Source: Zygnema cylindricum
Taxonomy: Eukaryota > Streptophyta > Zygnematophyceae > Zygnematales > Zygnemataceae
DNA: 64,000 nt
Direction of reading: 5' to 3'
Assembly (NCBI GenBank): GCA_037447655.1
Contig: JBBHKE010001751.1
Location: 64,001-128,000 of the forward strand
The position numbers were made by a program, and so were the translations under genes. The notes under the pieces are model-generated. The model did no database searches. It saw only the letters and a program-made list of their open reading frames with translations, and had not been told where the DNA came from. Position 1 is the stretch's first letter. Each line of letters opens with the position of its first letter. Shown here one piece after another: positions 12,775 through 24,146 of this stretch.

Positions 12775-13538
12775 CCTTGGGAAAGGTTTTCGCAATATAT
12801 ACATTATATACATTATTGTTTTGGTTCCGTAGTCTTGTGGTTTGTTCGGAGCGAAATCCATGAGATATAGATGGGAATGTAAGTTACAAAGTTACAAAGG
12901 TTGAGACCAACTGAATTCTTTATCTTGGTAGATGACCTTCCTATTTGTGGAAACCTTAATTAGCCATGGGAACTCTTCTAATGTACAGTATTATAGTGAT
13001 TCTTATGAATGAAATAGGTGAATTTAAATTTGAGCTTCTTAGAGATTTTGGTGAGGGACTATTTCAAACGGTAAGGGTGTGTCCCCATGTGGTACAGGGT
13101 TTTTTTCTAACATCCAAAATTTAATCTGTTATGAGAAAAAATTTTGTCGTACTACAATTTATGTCATCCTGAAACTTCGAGTGTACTCAAGTTTGGTGTC
13201 TTCTTCTTTTCGACCCATTGCCATGTCATGCCAGCACAACTTCAAACTCCTAGAGAAACTGACTCTGGAGTCATTTTAAGTAAGTAACACCTAAACAACC
13301 TGAGAGAAGGAGAATACGCGTAAATTTTTTTTTGCTCGTCATGTGCATGTACTGTCATTTGCACATACTGATTAAAAGTTTCAAGGGTCTTGACCTCCAC
13401 ATTGGTTCATAGGATCTACGTCGTCGTCGCCTTCCCCCCTCCCTTTCACATCACTGTCCCCCTCTCTCTCTCTTCTTGGAAGGAAATGCGACTAAATTGA
13501 TGTGAAATGAAAGAGATTAAAAAAAAACACGTTTTTTG
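12775..13538. other. 3' flank of hydrolase gene, nothing recognised
   Basis: A+T-rich sequence after the hydrolase stop codon with no supported gene. A short C/T-rich run lies at about 13425-13480. Confidence 0.5.
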
Positions 13539-13912
13539 TATTGTTGTGTATCGCCTCAAAAGTTATCACGATAAAACCAATACCAATAATTATTGGTCAT
13601 CGAACGGTGAGGGGTCCCGATGTATTGCTCCGCAACCACCAAACTTTTTATCGACGATAAGTGTTAAAACTACAGTATACTATATCATAGTACTTTATAC
13701 TATACTGTATTGTACTTTATACATTATAGTGTGTACGTGAACTTATCGCCGATATTATCGGGCCCGATATATATCGGTAATTTATCGCGATATGTCGGTT
13801 TTTTACCACGATGATTCCGTTACCAATATACCGGATCAATATATCAGTTATCGGTAGGCCAAAAAAAGGTACATATCGGTTTTCATCAAATGGCTACCGA
13901 TACACAACACTA
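13539..13912. mobile_element. hAT-like MITE, 374 bp
   Basis: The ends are TATTGTTGTGTATCG and the complement of TAGTGTTGTGTATCG, one mismatch over 15 bases. The element is flanked by GTTTTTTG (13531-13538) and GTTTTTTA (13913-13920), an 8-bp duplication with one difference, the length produced by hAT transposases. The interior is made of ATATATCGG and ATCGCGATA palindromes and codes for nothing. Confidence 0.7.
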
Positions 13913-13920
13913 GTTTTTTA

Positions 13921-15311
13921 ACTACTTTTGGACGTAGTTTGGTAGCAGATTTGAGTGAGAAAAGAAAAAAAAACAAAATTGGGAAGTCATGGCGAAAAGC
14001 TTTAGAATTAATGACAACGACGTTGTCACAAATACGCATGATGTCACAATGTCACAAAACATTAGACATCTACAATTTCACAAAAAACTAGAAAAAGCGT
14101 CTACAACCGTCGCTACTTTAATTTCGTATACGCCTACTACAGCCGTACAAGTTTTGAACACGTTTCAACCGTCATACAATTAAGTAACACTTATTTTTTA
14201 ACATTGGAACACATTGAAAAATAGTACGAAGAATCTTCACTAAAACCCATTTGTAAGATTTGGCTTTTGGCAATCGATATCGTATTTCGGCTTTGCCTAA
14301 AATTTCATAATACCGAGACAAAGTGACCCAACAATGAGTCGAAGTTGTGTTAAAAGATGGCAAACACCTTCAATCCATAAGTCATCTGGTACAGGTTCTC
14401 ATTAAATTGTTGAACATTGTTTTCCCTTTTGACCAATTTCGATTGTATGTAGCAAATTTTCCCCAAGTTTTCTCTGTAGAGGCTTCATATCGCACAGGCT
14501 TCAAATCCCACGGTAGGCACTTGATGCTGAAATTTGCTGGTTTTTCTCACCGAATGCAACACATATTCAATAATTAGGCATGAGAAGTTGTGCAACTACA
14601 TGATGAGCTGGCGCGCGCGTCGTGTCTTTTTGTTTAATCAAAAACAAAAATGAAATTTCGGAACAAACTTAAAACTTTGATAATGTTTATAAGGTTGGCT
14701 TATTCAAACATTGAAACCACATCCTACTGCTGATTCTTGTGTTTTTGTAATCACAATTTTCCTTTTGTTTTTTGCTATCGCGTCATTTTTCTGCCATCGA
14801 TCATTTTGGTCTTGGACTGCAGTAGAGAAAGAAAAATTTTACCATCTCCACTTTCCTCGTCTCAGTGGATAGCAGTTCGGCTGAAGTCACAGTGGGGAGC
14901 CGAAGTAGTTATTTCATTGTATTTGCTGAAAACAGTTTCTGTTACTTCCAAAGCTGATCTCTATCAAGAGTGAGATGAAGACAAAACATCAAAAGCTCGA
15001 ACACAAGCTTTAGTTGTTCCTCCTAAAGTCAATGCTGGAACAATCAGGTTAGATGAAGAAAAAAACAATCAATAAAAGTGGTTAGAAAGAAATGCAAATT
15101 ATTAGGACACCCAACAATTCTGAGGCGTCACTCCTTCCATATGCCATTTCTATCACACATTACAAATGGTACTAAAATCAGAGTTGCAAAAAAGAGTTCG
15201 TTCATCTTTGAAAGCATCCTCGAGTTTCATTTACAAGGAAAAATCAGCAACAACTCATCTCTTGTCAATAAAAACGATCGCATCTCACCTCGTACCATCC
15301 TCTTTCTCACC
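13921..15311. other. gene-poor spacer with a fragment of the TTAGGGTACTTT repeat family
   Basis: Bases 13921-14250 resemble the interior of the repeats at 24147-25072 and 37590-38570: the shared features are GAGTGAGAAAAG, the GTCACAATGTCACAAAAC run, and GTCTACAACCGTCGC. The rest shows no supported gene. Plus-strand frames from 15078 are the reverse of the ankyrin gene. Confidence 0.4.
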
Positions 15312-16430
15312 TCACTTGCCTTTCAACAACTCGATTACCCTCAACGACCTTCTTTTTTCCGGAAGGGACAAGACAAGCTCCAACGCTGTCCTCCCTTCTC
15401 TATCCTTGGCAAATACATCAGCTCCCCCTCTCAGCAAAGCTTCCACCACACCATCATGTCCCCATCCTGCCGCTACATGCAGAGCACCCCGTTCCGTATT
15501 CCGTGAATTTGGTTCACTTCCAGGGAGTCCAAGGAGCCATGAGACTACTTCCACTCTCCCACTACTAGCAGCCCAGTACAGAGGAGTTGCCCCATGGAAG
15601 TCCACTGCATTTGGGTCAGCCCCCATGGAAACCAACTTTTGAGTGAGGGAGAGATGACCATGGACTGCGGCATGGTGGAGAGGAGTGCACCGGGCACTAT
15701 CGACAGCCATGGGATTGGCTCCGGCTGAAATTAAAGCTACCAAACAAGGAAGGTTCCCAGAAGCTGCGGCTTCATGGCAGGGTTGCATGCCGCTGACGTC
15801 AGCAGTAGAGGGATCTGCCCCTTGACTTAAAAGCCATTCAAGAACTGTGACGTGTCCATTTTTGGCAGCACTATGGAGAGGAGTACGACCATTGTTGGTT
15901 TTCAGATTGACAAGATTGAGAACGGAGGTAAGAGAGGTAGTAGTGGTAGAACTGGTGAGGGATTGGTTCGGAAAAGGTTCGTCAGACGGTAGGGATGAAG
16001 CAATGACTGCTTGTTTCAGAGAGGTCATAGAAGATGGTGAACTCTTGGCAGATTCTATAAGTACTAACGTTTGTAAAAGTGTTAAAAAACCTCCACGAGA
16101 GGCTAAGTGTATGGGAGTTTCCCCTTTGTGATCAGGGTCGGATGCGTGTGAACCATGAGAGAGAAGGAAAGTGGCGATGTTTTGGTGATTATAAGCACAA
16201 GCACTATGTAAGGGAGTGAAGCCATTGGTTTTGTGAGAGGAAACAATGGCTCCACTTTCAAAGAGAAGTTGAACACATTGAAGATGGCCACTGGCACAAG
16301 CTTCATGCAATGGTGTTTTTCCTAACCGGTCACGAGAGTTAGGGTTTGAACCGGAGCTGAGAAGTTGTTGAAGAGAAGAAATGTTTCCAGTTCTTGCAGC
16401 AATGTGGAGAGGGCTGGGCGAAGAAGACAT
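15312..16430 (-). CDS. ankyrin-repeat protein, single exon
   Basis: A 372-residue protein made almost entirely of ankyrin repeats, a helix-loop-helix scaffold for protein-protein contacts. Units start near residues 6, 39, 72, 105, 184, 217, 250, 283, 316 and 349, most with the consensus TPLH-AA--GH----LL--GA. The fourth unit is incomplete and is followed by a linker (about 133-180) rich in Ser, Thr and Leu, with a run of Thr. It starts at a true ATG and ends with LLKGK at a stop. There is no signal peptide, membrane segment or other domain. The partner and location are unknown. No intron is needed, in contrast to the two spliced genes upstream, which could mean a retrocopy or simply an intronless gene. 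Confidence 0.88.
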   Translation of the reverse strand: MSSSPSPLHIAARTGNISSLQQLLSSGSNPNSRDRLGKTPLHEACASGHLQCVQLLFESGAIVSSHKTNGFTPLHSACAYNHQNIATFLLSHGSHASDPDHKGETPIHLASRGGFLTLLQTLVLIESAKSSPSSMTSLKQAVIASSLPSDEPFPNQSLTSSTTTTSLTSVLNLVNLKTNNGRTPLHSAAKNGHVTVLEWLLSQGADPSTADVSGMQPCHEAAASGNLPCLVALISAGANPMAVDSARCTPLHHAAVHGHLSLTQKLVSMGADPNAVDFHGATPLYWAASSGRVEVVSWLLGLPGSEPNSRNTERGALHVAAGWGHDGVVEALLRGGADVFAKDREGRTALELVLSLPEKRRSLRVIELLKGK

Positions 16431-16993
16431 GAAAGGTAGTCGAAAAGGTGTGTTAAGAAATTAGGTTAGATTCAAACATGTCTTAGAGTTGTGGATGGAT
16501 ATGCTCCAAACAATATCTATTCTATCCTTCAACCTTTGCCCTAAAGTATTGCTGATTCACATTTCTTCTGTAACTCTAGTCCTCTAGTCAATCGCACTTT
16601 ATCCGGTGCCAATTCGGGAACTCGAATTACATTCGCAACCTCGAATTACATTCGCAACCTCGAATTACATTCGCGACTCGGATAGAACTCCAATTTTCCA
16701 CTTCCGAACTGCCATGAAGTGTACTGTAACTGTCACAGTTAGATGTCCTATTCGTACGAATTTGGACTTTTCCTAAAAACTACGTAATATTCGCTTGTTT
16801 CGTAAATTTCGTAAATTTCGTACGTTTCACAATGTACGAAAAATGTACGGACATTAAAAAAAAAGACGTTGCTTCACTTGCGCGCGCGTATTTGCCTTAA
16901 CAAGTAAATCAATGCCCATTACACGGGCAAAGTTCGTGTTGTGTGTGTTAAAGGTTGTATAAAGTTTTTGTACTCTATATATTTGGGAACAAC
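16431..16993. other. spacer upstream of ankyrin gene
   Basis: This 5' flank should hold the ankyrin gene promoter. At 16618-16680 a short unit (CTCGAATTACATTCGCAAC) is repeated in tandem three times. At 16795-16825 GTAAATTTCGTA units repeat. No gene is visible. Confidence 0.5.
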
Positions 16994-17529
16994 TACACCG
17001 CGCATCGTTATTAGTGTCAACGACACTAATTTGGGTTCTTAAAATTTTGATTTTTTTCCTCAAATAGGATACATGATTTTAATTTTTCCTTGACGTTAAT
17101 TAAGGTACCGTACAAAATAGCGTAAAGGACGAATTGCAATAATATCTAAATAGTGTGGTGTACGGTCGATGTCAGACCGTACATAAATGTACCTTTTCAA
17201 GTGAAAATTTTATAGAAAATGAGTTAAATCAGACGCGCACGCATAGGATCGTGCGCTAAAAAAACGAGATTGTTCTGATACGTAAATTAGTCTTACATGT
17301 ACGGATACTTAAATTTCACGACGGCGTACGATTTTTTATATTTTGTACGGATACATATATTAATGTATATAATCGTACAACGAATATTCCATTTTTGTTG
17401 TTCCCAAATTAGCATACACGCCGAAATTAGAATTCACCTTTTTTTTTTTTAAATCTTAATTAGCGTCAATGACGGTATATTTACTTCCACACTATTTAAA
17501 CTTTGACACTAATAACGATGCGCGGTGTA
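16994..17529. mobile_element. Tc1/mariner-like MITE, 536 bp, intact termini
   Basis: The terminal inverted repeats match perfectly over about 27 bp, beginning TACACCGCGCATCGTTATTA and ending with its complement. They are bounded by TA. The interior is A+T-rich, contains GTACGG-type palindromes, and is non-coding. An inverted, interrupted copy lies at 18402-19508. Confidence 0.85.
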
Positions 17530-17925
17530 GTGTACGCTAATTCCGTCCCGCTTTTTTTTGTTTTTATTCTCAAATAGCGTAGCTTATTCTATTTTTTTCT
17601 TTACGCCATTTAGGGTTATTTTCCAAGTACCGGATAAAATCGGGTTGTCAAATATCACGTTCACACATATTCGTCCAACAACCACGTTTCGACTGTGTGA
17701 ACGTACGATTTGTGTACAATTTGTCAGATTTTGTACAACTACCTACATTAGTGTAAGCATGTTTGCAACCGACGTTTATTTTTTTCAAAGACCCCAAATT
17801 AGAATTATTAAACAATTAGAATGTATGTTTTTTTTATAAATTTTCAAATTCATAATTAGCGTAAACCACGGTAATTATTCATATACGCTAAAGAAACTTC
17901 TACGCTAATAGCGATTGGCGGTGTA
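17530..17925. mobile_element. second MITE-type block abutting the first
   Basis: It ends with ACGCTAATAGCGATTGGCGGTGTA-type terminus at 17903-17925. It shares its interior, in reverse, with 18960-19380 (markers: GTGTACGCTAATTCCGTC, and CAACCACGTTTCGACTGTGTG). Its own left terminus is not present; it directly follows the end of the preceding MITE. Confidence 0.6.
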
Positions 17926-18401
17926 CATGTGGGTTTTTTGATGAACTATACAAATGTAAATTATATATGAGAATAACAACCACAGGGTGTTTTGATTTAT
18001 AACACAAATATATACAATTTTAAACCGAGATAATGTCCCATGTAAGATGTCATTTTGTGCAAACAAACATGTTTTGAAGTTCATAATCATATTTAGTCTA
18101 ATTCACAACAAGAATATTGTAATTGAGATTAAATGGGTTTATTGATGACTGAGTGTCACCTTTGTAATAACGTTCAATGGTGTGTTGCTCTAGCAATTTC
18201 AACTGACTAACTATACTTAACTAACCATTCTCCGCCTATATCTATGTGTAACTGTCAGAAATTAAATGTTTATTTTTAGCTACAAATTCCATGTTGGTGT
18301 GTTTTGTTACACAATATGATTTTGAAATAAATCAACGCCCGTTACACGGGCATATACCCTGTCTAGTTTATCATGCTCGTACTGCGAACGCACGGCAACG
18401 C
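17926..18401. other. short spacer between MITEs
   Basis: A+T-rich sequence without a recognisable gene. It contains GCCCGTTACACGGGCATATA at about 18336-18355, a fragment resembling AATGCCCATTACACGGGCAA at about 16911. Confidence 0.4.
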
Positions 18402-19508
18402 TACTCCGCGAATCGTTATTAGTGTCAAAGTTTAAATAGTGTTGACGAAAATTTACCGTAATTGATGCTAATTAAGAATTTGATTATTTAAAAAACAAAG
18501 GTGTATTCTAATTTCGGCATTATGCAAATTTGGGAACAGCAAAAATAGAATATTCTCCGTACGATTATACACATTAATATATGTATCTGTACAAAATATT
18601 AGAAATTGTACGCCGTCGTGAAATTAAATATCCGTGCATGTCAGACTAATTTACGTGTCAAAATAATCCCGATTTTGTAGCGCACGTTCCTATGCGTGCG
18701 CGTATGATTTAATTCATTTTTTGTAAAATTTTCACTTGGAAAGGTACATTTATGTACGGTGTGACATCGACCGCACACCACACTATTTAGATATTATTGT
18801 ACTTTCGTTCTTTACGCTATTTTGTACGGTACACCGTGTAATAGGATCTCCTACCTCTCAGAAAATCCCATTACTACAAACAATTCCAACCATACATTCC
18901 ACACATTGGAAAATACACATCCACATTGGAAAACACTCACATAAGGATAAACTTTAATTGAAATTCTAATTTGGGCCTTTGAAAAAAATAAATGTCAGTC
19001 GCAAACATGCTTACACTAATATAGGTATTCGTAGAAAATCTGACAAATCTTACACAAATCGTACGTTCACACAGTCGAAATGTGGTTGCTGGACGAATAT
19101 GTGCGAACGTTATATTTGACAACCCGATTAGACCCCCTTTTTAGAGCGCACATTCTCATGCGTCCGCGGCTACTAAAACTCATTAGTTATACCTTTTCAC
19201 TTAAAAATATACAATTTTGTACGGTCTGTCCGTACACCACACTAATTGACTGATGGCGTACTTCCATTTTGTACGGTACTAAAAAATTAACCCTAAATAG
19301 AGTAAAGAAAAAAGTAGAATGAACTACGCTAATGGAGAATAAAAAAAAAAGCGAGACGGAATTAGCGTACACAACGCTAATAACGATTGGCAGTGTACCT
19401 TGATTAAAGTAAAGGAAAAATTAAAATCATGTATCCTATTTAAGAAAAAAAATCAGAATTTTAGGAACCCAAATTAGAGTTATATATCTAATAACGATTC
19501 ACGGTGTA
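18402..19508. mobile_element. MITE copy interrupted by another MITE
   Basis: An inverted copy of the 16994-17529 element, split into 18402-18831 and 19396-19508. Both termini remain: TACTCCGCGAATCGTTATTA at the left and its relative at the right. The intact copy shows the uninterrupted sequence GTACGGTACCTTAATTAA; here it reads GTACGGTA, the insert, then TACCTTGATTAA. Confidence 0.8.
18832..19395. mobile_element. MITE nested in a MITE, TA duplicated
   Basis: A 564-bp insert within the copy above, bounded by TA at 18830-18831 and 19396-19397 where the intact relative has a single TA. Its right half is the reverse of 17530-17925. The right terminus is CGCTAATAACGATTGGCAGTG; the left terminus, CACCGTGTAATAGG, is degraded. 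It is non-coding. Confidence 0.75.
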
Positions 19509-20034
19509 TATTGTGCCTGCGGTACGGTGGTCCGTACAGCGGTTGGACGACAACGCTACATTGTGCCAAGGATACAGTGGTATGCGACGGTTGGCAACGT
19601 TACATTGTGCCAACCGTACGCGGTCTTTATAGCGACGGTTGGCAATGATACATTACGCCATCCGTACGCCGGTTTGCACAGCGACGCACGACAACGTAAA
19701 ATACGCCATCCATACGGCGGTCTGCACAACAACGCACGGCAACGTAAAGTTACGCCATCCGCACGGCGGTCTGCACAGCGACGCATGACAACGTAAAATT
19801 ACGCCATCTGTACAGTAGTCTGCACAACGACGCACGACAACGTAAAATTACGCCATCCATATGGCGGTATGCACAACGACGCACGACAACGTAAAATTAC
19901 GCCATCCGTACGGCGGTCTGCACAGCGACGCACGGCAACGTTGAATTAAGCCAGGGGTACAGCGGTTTGTACAGCGGGCGGTCGCACGGCAACGCTACAT
20001 CGTCCCCGCGGTACGGCCGTCTGTACTGCGGACG
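19509..20034 (+). repeat. minisatellite, about 49-bp unit, about 10-11 copies
   Basis: Imperfect tandem repeats with the core ACGCCATCCGTACGGCGGTC followed by TGCACAGCGACGCACGACAA and CGTAAAATT. The outer units are more diverged. The GC content is much higher than that of the surroundings. Long open frames seen on both strands here are by-products of the period. It is not a CRISPR: the units have no unique spacers. Confidence 0.85.
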
Positions 20035-20065
20035 GACAGAAAAAAATCGAGATAGACACGGCGCC

Positions 20066-20073
20066 TATATAAG
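20066..20073 (+). promoter_or_regulatory. TATA-like box after the minisatellite
   Basis: TATATAAG within GGCGCCTATATAAGGG, about 30 bp after the tandem array, is a textbook TATA box in a GC-rich setting. No coding region follows, so any transcript would be non-coding or this is a remnant promoter. Confidence 0.25.
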
Positions 20074-20099
20074 GGTTTCCCCGAAGGCGAACAACGTTC

Positions 20100-23000
20100 C
20101 CTTATTTATATACTGATTTACTCCGTGCTTTTTATGCGCATATGACATCTATGCAGTGTCACTCCATGCATTCAAAGATGCTTCCCATTTCTCAGTCTCG
20201 ACAACTGTACGGAAATGTTTTGTATGTTTGAAACGTGCGATCGTTTCATGCGAAGTTCGGAGCCAGCACAAAAATTCTATAGAACGAAAATTTCGTATAT
20301 GGAATGTTTAGTGTCGAAAATTTGAGTTCCGCAATTTTCAAATTTCGTGCGGAATTTAGTTGAGCGTGATTGGTTCCTTGAGTAAATGGCAATAATCGTA
20401 CTTGTCCACGCAACGGTAACAATGAGATGAAACTTTGTTTTTCAGTGAAGATCTTCCTTACCAGTTTTCCAACTGTTCCAATGCTCGAAAAACAAAAGTC
20501 GTCACCTAAAAGTCATGACATTTGTAGACGCGACATAAATTTATGCAGTTTAATACTGTGGATGTCAATTTTTATGTGACTTTGTAGATGTCTATTATTT
20601 TGTGACATCGTGACATCATGCTTACTTGTGAAAAGTCAATTACTTTCTAACTTAAAGCCATGGCTTCCTATTTTTTTTTGCTTTTTCTCTCTCAAACTCT
20701 CACCAAAATGTATGCAAAGATAGTCAAAAACATATTTTTTACATCACTTCCAATTCAAACGAACATTGACGTGTTTCATTATAGGAAAAAAAAAGGGAGA
20801 GGTAGTACAAGAGGGAGGGGAAGACAGTGTAGACTTTTGCAAAGGATCTGTGAGAGGAAGTGGGGGTCTAAGAGCCCTTAAGTTCTTCTCCGTACATGTG
20901 TGAGACTGGCAAAAAAATACGATTATTTTCCCCTTTTGCAAAAATGTTACAATCGTGTGAGACGCGTGAAGGAGTTTTCCTACTCGGTAGAACAGTGTTG
21001 CTTTACCTTAGTTTGGCTCTCAAGGTGATTCACATTTTAGTTTGAAAATGAGTTGCCATGGGGTGGCATAGAGCCAAACAAGGGAAGACACCAAATAGAA
21101 GTACATACTAAGTTTCAGGATGACGTAAACACTACCTTGTTGTTTACATTTTCTTAATGTGACAACATTTTTTTCATTAAAGCATTTAAACTTTCAAAAA
21201 TTTCAAACATCATACCAATAAGTAAACATATAGGCATATATCCTAATTTTATTCCCCAAAGCTTGCAATCAAGATCATAAGGTAAAATTGAATTGTGAGC
21301 AGCGACCCCCATGATCAAAACTCGTACGTTTGGTGCATAATTTTTTAAAAAACCTCAACGCGTGGCAACAATATCTAGGTTTTTTGTGCTTTTTAAGGCG
21401 AATGGTTGTTCCAACACGTCCAACTAACTAGAAGTGTTTATCGACCAAAAACGTCAAATTGTACAAGCAAAACTCAAACTAACCGAAACATGTGAAAAGC
21501 ACAAAGGTCAAAATGTGTCTCATAGGATGTTTCTTTATTTCTCGCCCAACCACTAAAAATAAATAAAATTTGAATTTTATATTGCTCGTATATAATCCAT
21601 CAAAAATTGTAGATCGTTTTGGCCTTGCACCATTAGAAAATCCTAGATTACTCCATCCATCAAACTTTTATGGCTTCTTATCAAAACGCCCCAACTTTAA
21701 CTGCACTGTTTTGGCCTTCGTGGACCTAATTGCCACCACCTCAAAGTGAATAAGATCCTCTCCCCGACCGTAGCCCTCTTAAGATACCTAAACTCCAATT
21801 CTAATCGAATTTGAATATTAGTACTTTACTCTTGTATGCCGAAAATTCGCGAATAGGGGCCAAAGTTAAAAATTGTTACGTCGAGGATGTCTAAAGCTAC
21901 GTATAAAACAAAAGTTGTTGTTAAATGCCCCTCCTACTGTGGCACATAACTATAACCCTTACTTCATCGCTAGGTGCCTTCCACCCACCTTAGTGGCACC
22001 ATTTGCTAATACCACCTAAAACATCAGGTTGGCATGCCTTCGACTTAACTGACCAATGGGTTAGTATTCCGCCGATTCGCCATTTGACCGAAAACGAGGA
22101 AATCCATTTCCTTCCACTTAAATTAAAAATTCACGACCAAATGTGCCTCCGCTCGAGAACCGGTTTCAATTTTATCAAAAACGAGCACGAGGTTCTCTCT
22201 TGCGAGGGATCAAACCAAACACCGCCAATTTTTACGCCTTTTCTAAGTTACGACTTTTCTAAAGGCAACCCTCGTCTTGCGACCCCCATTGGAACCCCCC
22301 TTGGCTCACCTTATGGCATGATCAATGTGTTTGGGTGGTTTTCGTGTTAAAACCTTTTGCGGTCGAGGTCCTACCCGTATAAAGTTGATACATAGTGTGG
22401 TGATGGCGTATTTTTATGTCATCTCACATGATTTTCGTCAGCCGTCAAAAATTGTACAAAATATTGTATGACACTTAAACTTGAGTATTTATATTGCATA
22501 CGTTATTTCGCCGACAGGTGTCCCTGCAAAAGTACGATACAGTACGATACACTCTACTGTACCTCTTGCTACTGTAACACTAATTAAGGTAAGTCTTACA
22601 GTAGACTACTAGGAAAAATATTCTAAGTTATTTTTACCTTATTGACTGAAATAAAGATTTATAAATTACAAAAGTATAATCGTGCGTTGTTACCACAATC
22701 GTGCTATCTTTAACCGCAACAAAGTTTACAAGATAACGATAAAATACTATATGACACATTCTAAAGTCGCGTGAAATGTACTTTAACGTACAATATTTCT
22801 AGTTGTTTGTTGTTTCTGCAGATCTTGGTATAAGTCTTATGCGCGGCAAACTCAACGCTATAAAAAAAATGTGATGAAAAACGCTTACCCATTACACCCT
22901 TCACACTATGGGGTAAAATTGTAGAAGAAACAATATAAAAAAGATGCAAAAAAACGTCATGGTAAACGTTTTGCGTAGATGGGGACCAAAAAAATGGATG

Positions 23001-24146
23001 GCACAAAAAAAACTGAAAAGTTGAGCGCAAAGTACGAACAAAGTGTACAAATTGTTCACAAATATTTATCGTTTAGATCAATCTTTGAGATCAAAACATT
23101 AACTTGTTTGAATTTTATTTTAAATGTACAATGAAGGGACAATAATTACTCACCGTCCAATTAAAACCCAAAGCGAAAATAAGAAAAGTGAGTGCCACAC
23201 CCCGTCATTGGTGATGTCTTTTGTCAAAAAGTCGAAATAGAGTCGAAGGGTCGCTTGGATAGATTCACGGTGATGGTTGGTGATACACAATAACTTAGGT
23301 TAAAGGTAACCGAGGTGGTAGCGCCCAACGATAAACACACTGCTAATCACTAGAAGACGGTTGTTGCGGAAAATGGGTGGAGGAGGATGTCCCCAGTTTG
23401 GCGAGGGAATGCCTTTAGGGGTGCGAAATATGATTTTAAAACACAAATCTTTCCACACGGAGGGCACGACACCTTAGGTGAAGTGGTATTCAATGGTGGA
23501 GTCAAAGCGGGCTTACAAAGTGAATAGGAGGCGTGAAAGAGGATGGGAGATGATTTACTTATGGTGTGGGGAGAAGGATGCAAGGGTAGGTTGGACTGGT
23601 CAACCGAGGAGATGTGGCGTGAAAAGAGCGTTGTTTGAAATGGGGGATGGAAGGCGAATGTTGAGAATGCTCCCCAAAATGGAGGGGACGATAAGGGACA
23701 ACACAAACAAAGAAGGATTTGTGCTTAAAGGTGGGGGGTGGGATGCAGTAGGGTTTGTAGGAGCTAGTGCTGGCGTGCCCTTATTTGTATGTACATCCTC
23801 ACATGATGTGTGCAAAGGTTTGTAATTGTGGAAAGGATGGTGTACGCGGGAAATTCTAAGTTGGGTAGATGGTGAGTGACGGTATATGAGGTTTGAAGTG
23901 GAGGCCTGGAGGGTTAGGGGTTCTCATCTGAGGTGTGTGAACGGGGCCGATCTGGGCGAATCTATCGACCCCCATTTCCGATCGCGATACATCCATGCGG
24001 TTGGCCGCAGTTTTTTCTGCGCTCGACGCAATCAGTCACATGTTTGTTTCGGACGCTTTTTAGCCAACGCGGGACGCTGAAATAATTCACAATTATCTAG
24101 CGTCATCGCTACCCTATAATGTCATCGTACCTTTCTGTTAGTCAAA
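20100..24146. other. gene-poor region with old repeats and two odd open stretches
   Basis: Bases 20460-20900 are a diverged copy of the TTAGGGTACTTT family interior (GACATTTGTAGACGCGACA, GATGTCTATTATTTTGTGAC). Bases 22003-22350 are an open frame without ATG that looks protein-like (Trp, Phe and His present) but matches nothing I know. Bases 23200-24080 are G-rich with overlapping open frames on both strands and no recognisable protein. The remainder shows nothing. Confidence 0.35.

Noticed and set aside
15078-15642. Plus-strand frames rich in Ser and Pro
   Set aside because: Reverse strand of the ankyrin gene.
19527-19835. Arg/Cys-rich open frames on both strands
   Set aside because: Produced by the 49-bp tandem repeat; frames on both strands follow the period.
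19509-20034. CRISPR-like array
   Set aside because: The units repeat end to end without unique spacers, and the genome is eukaryotic.
23350-23825. Overlapping frames on both strands as genes
   Set aside because: Neither shows known motifs or a clear start; kept only as a compositional observation.
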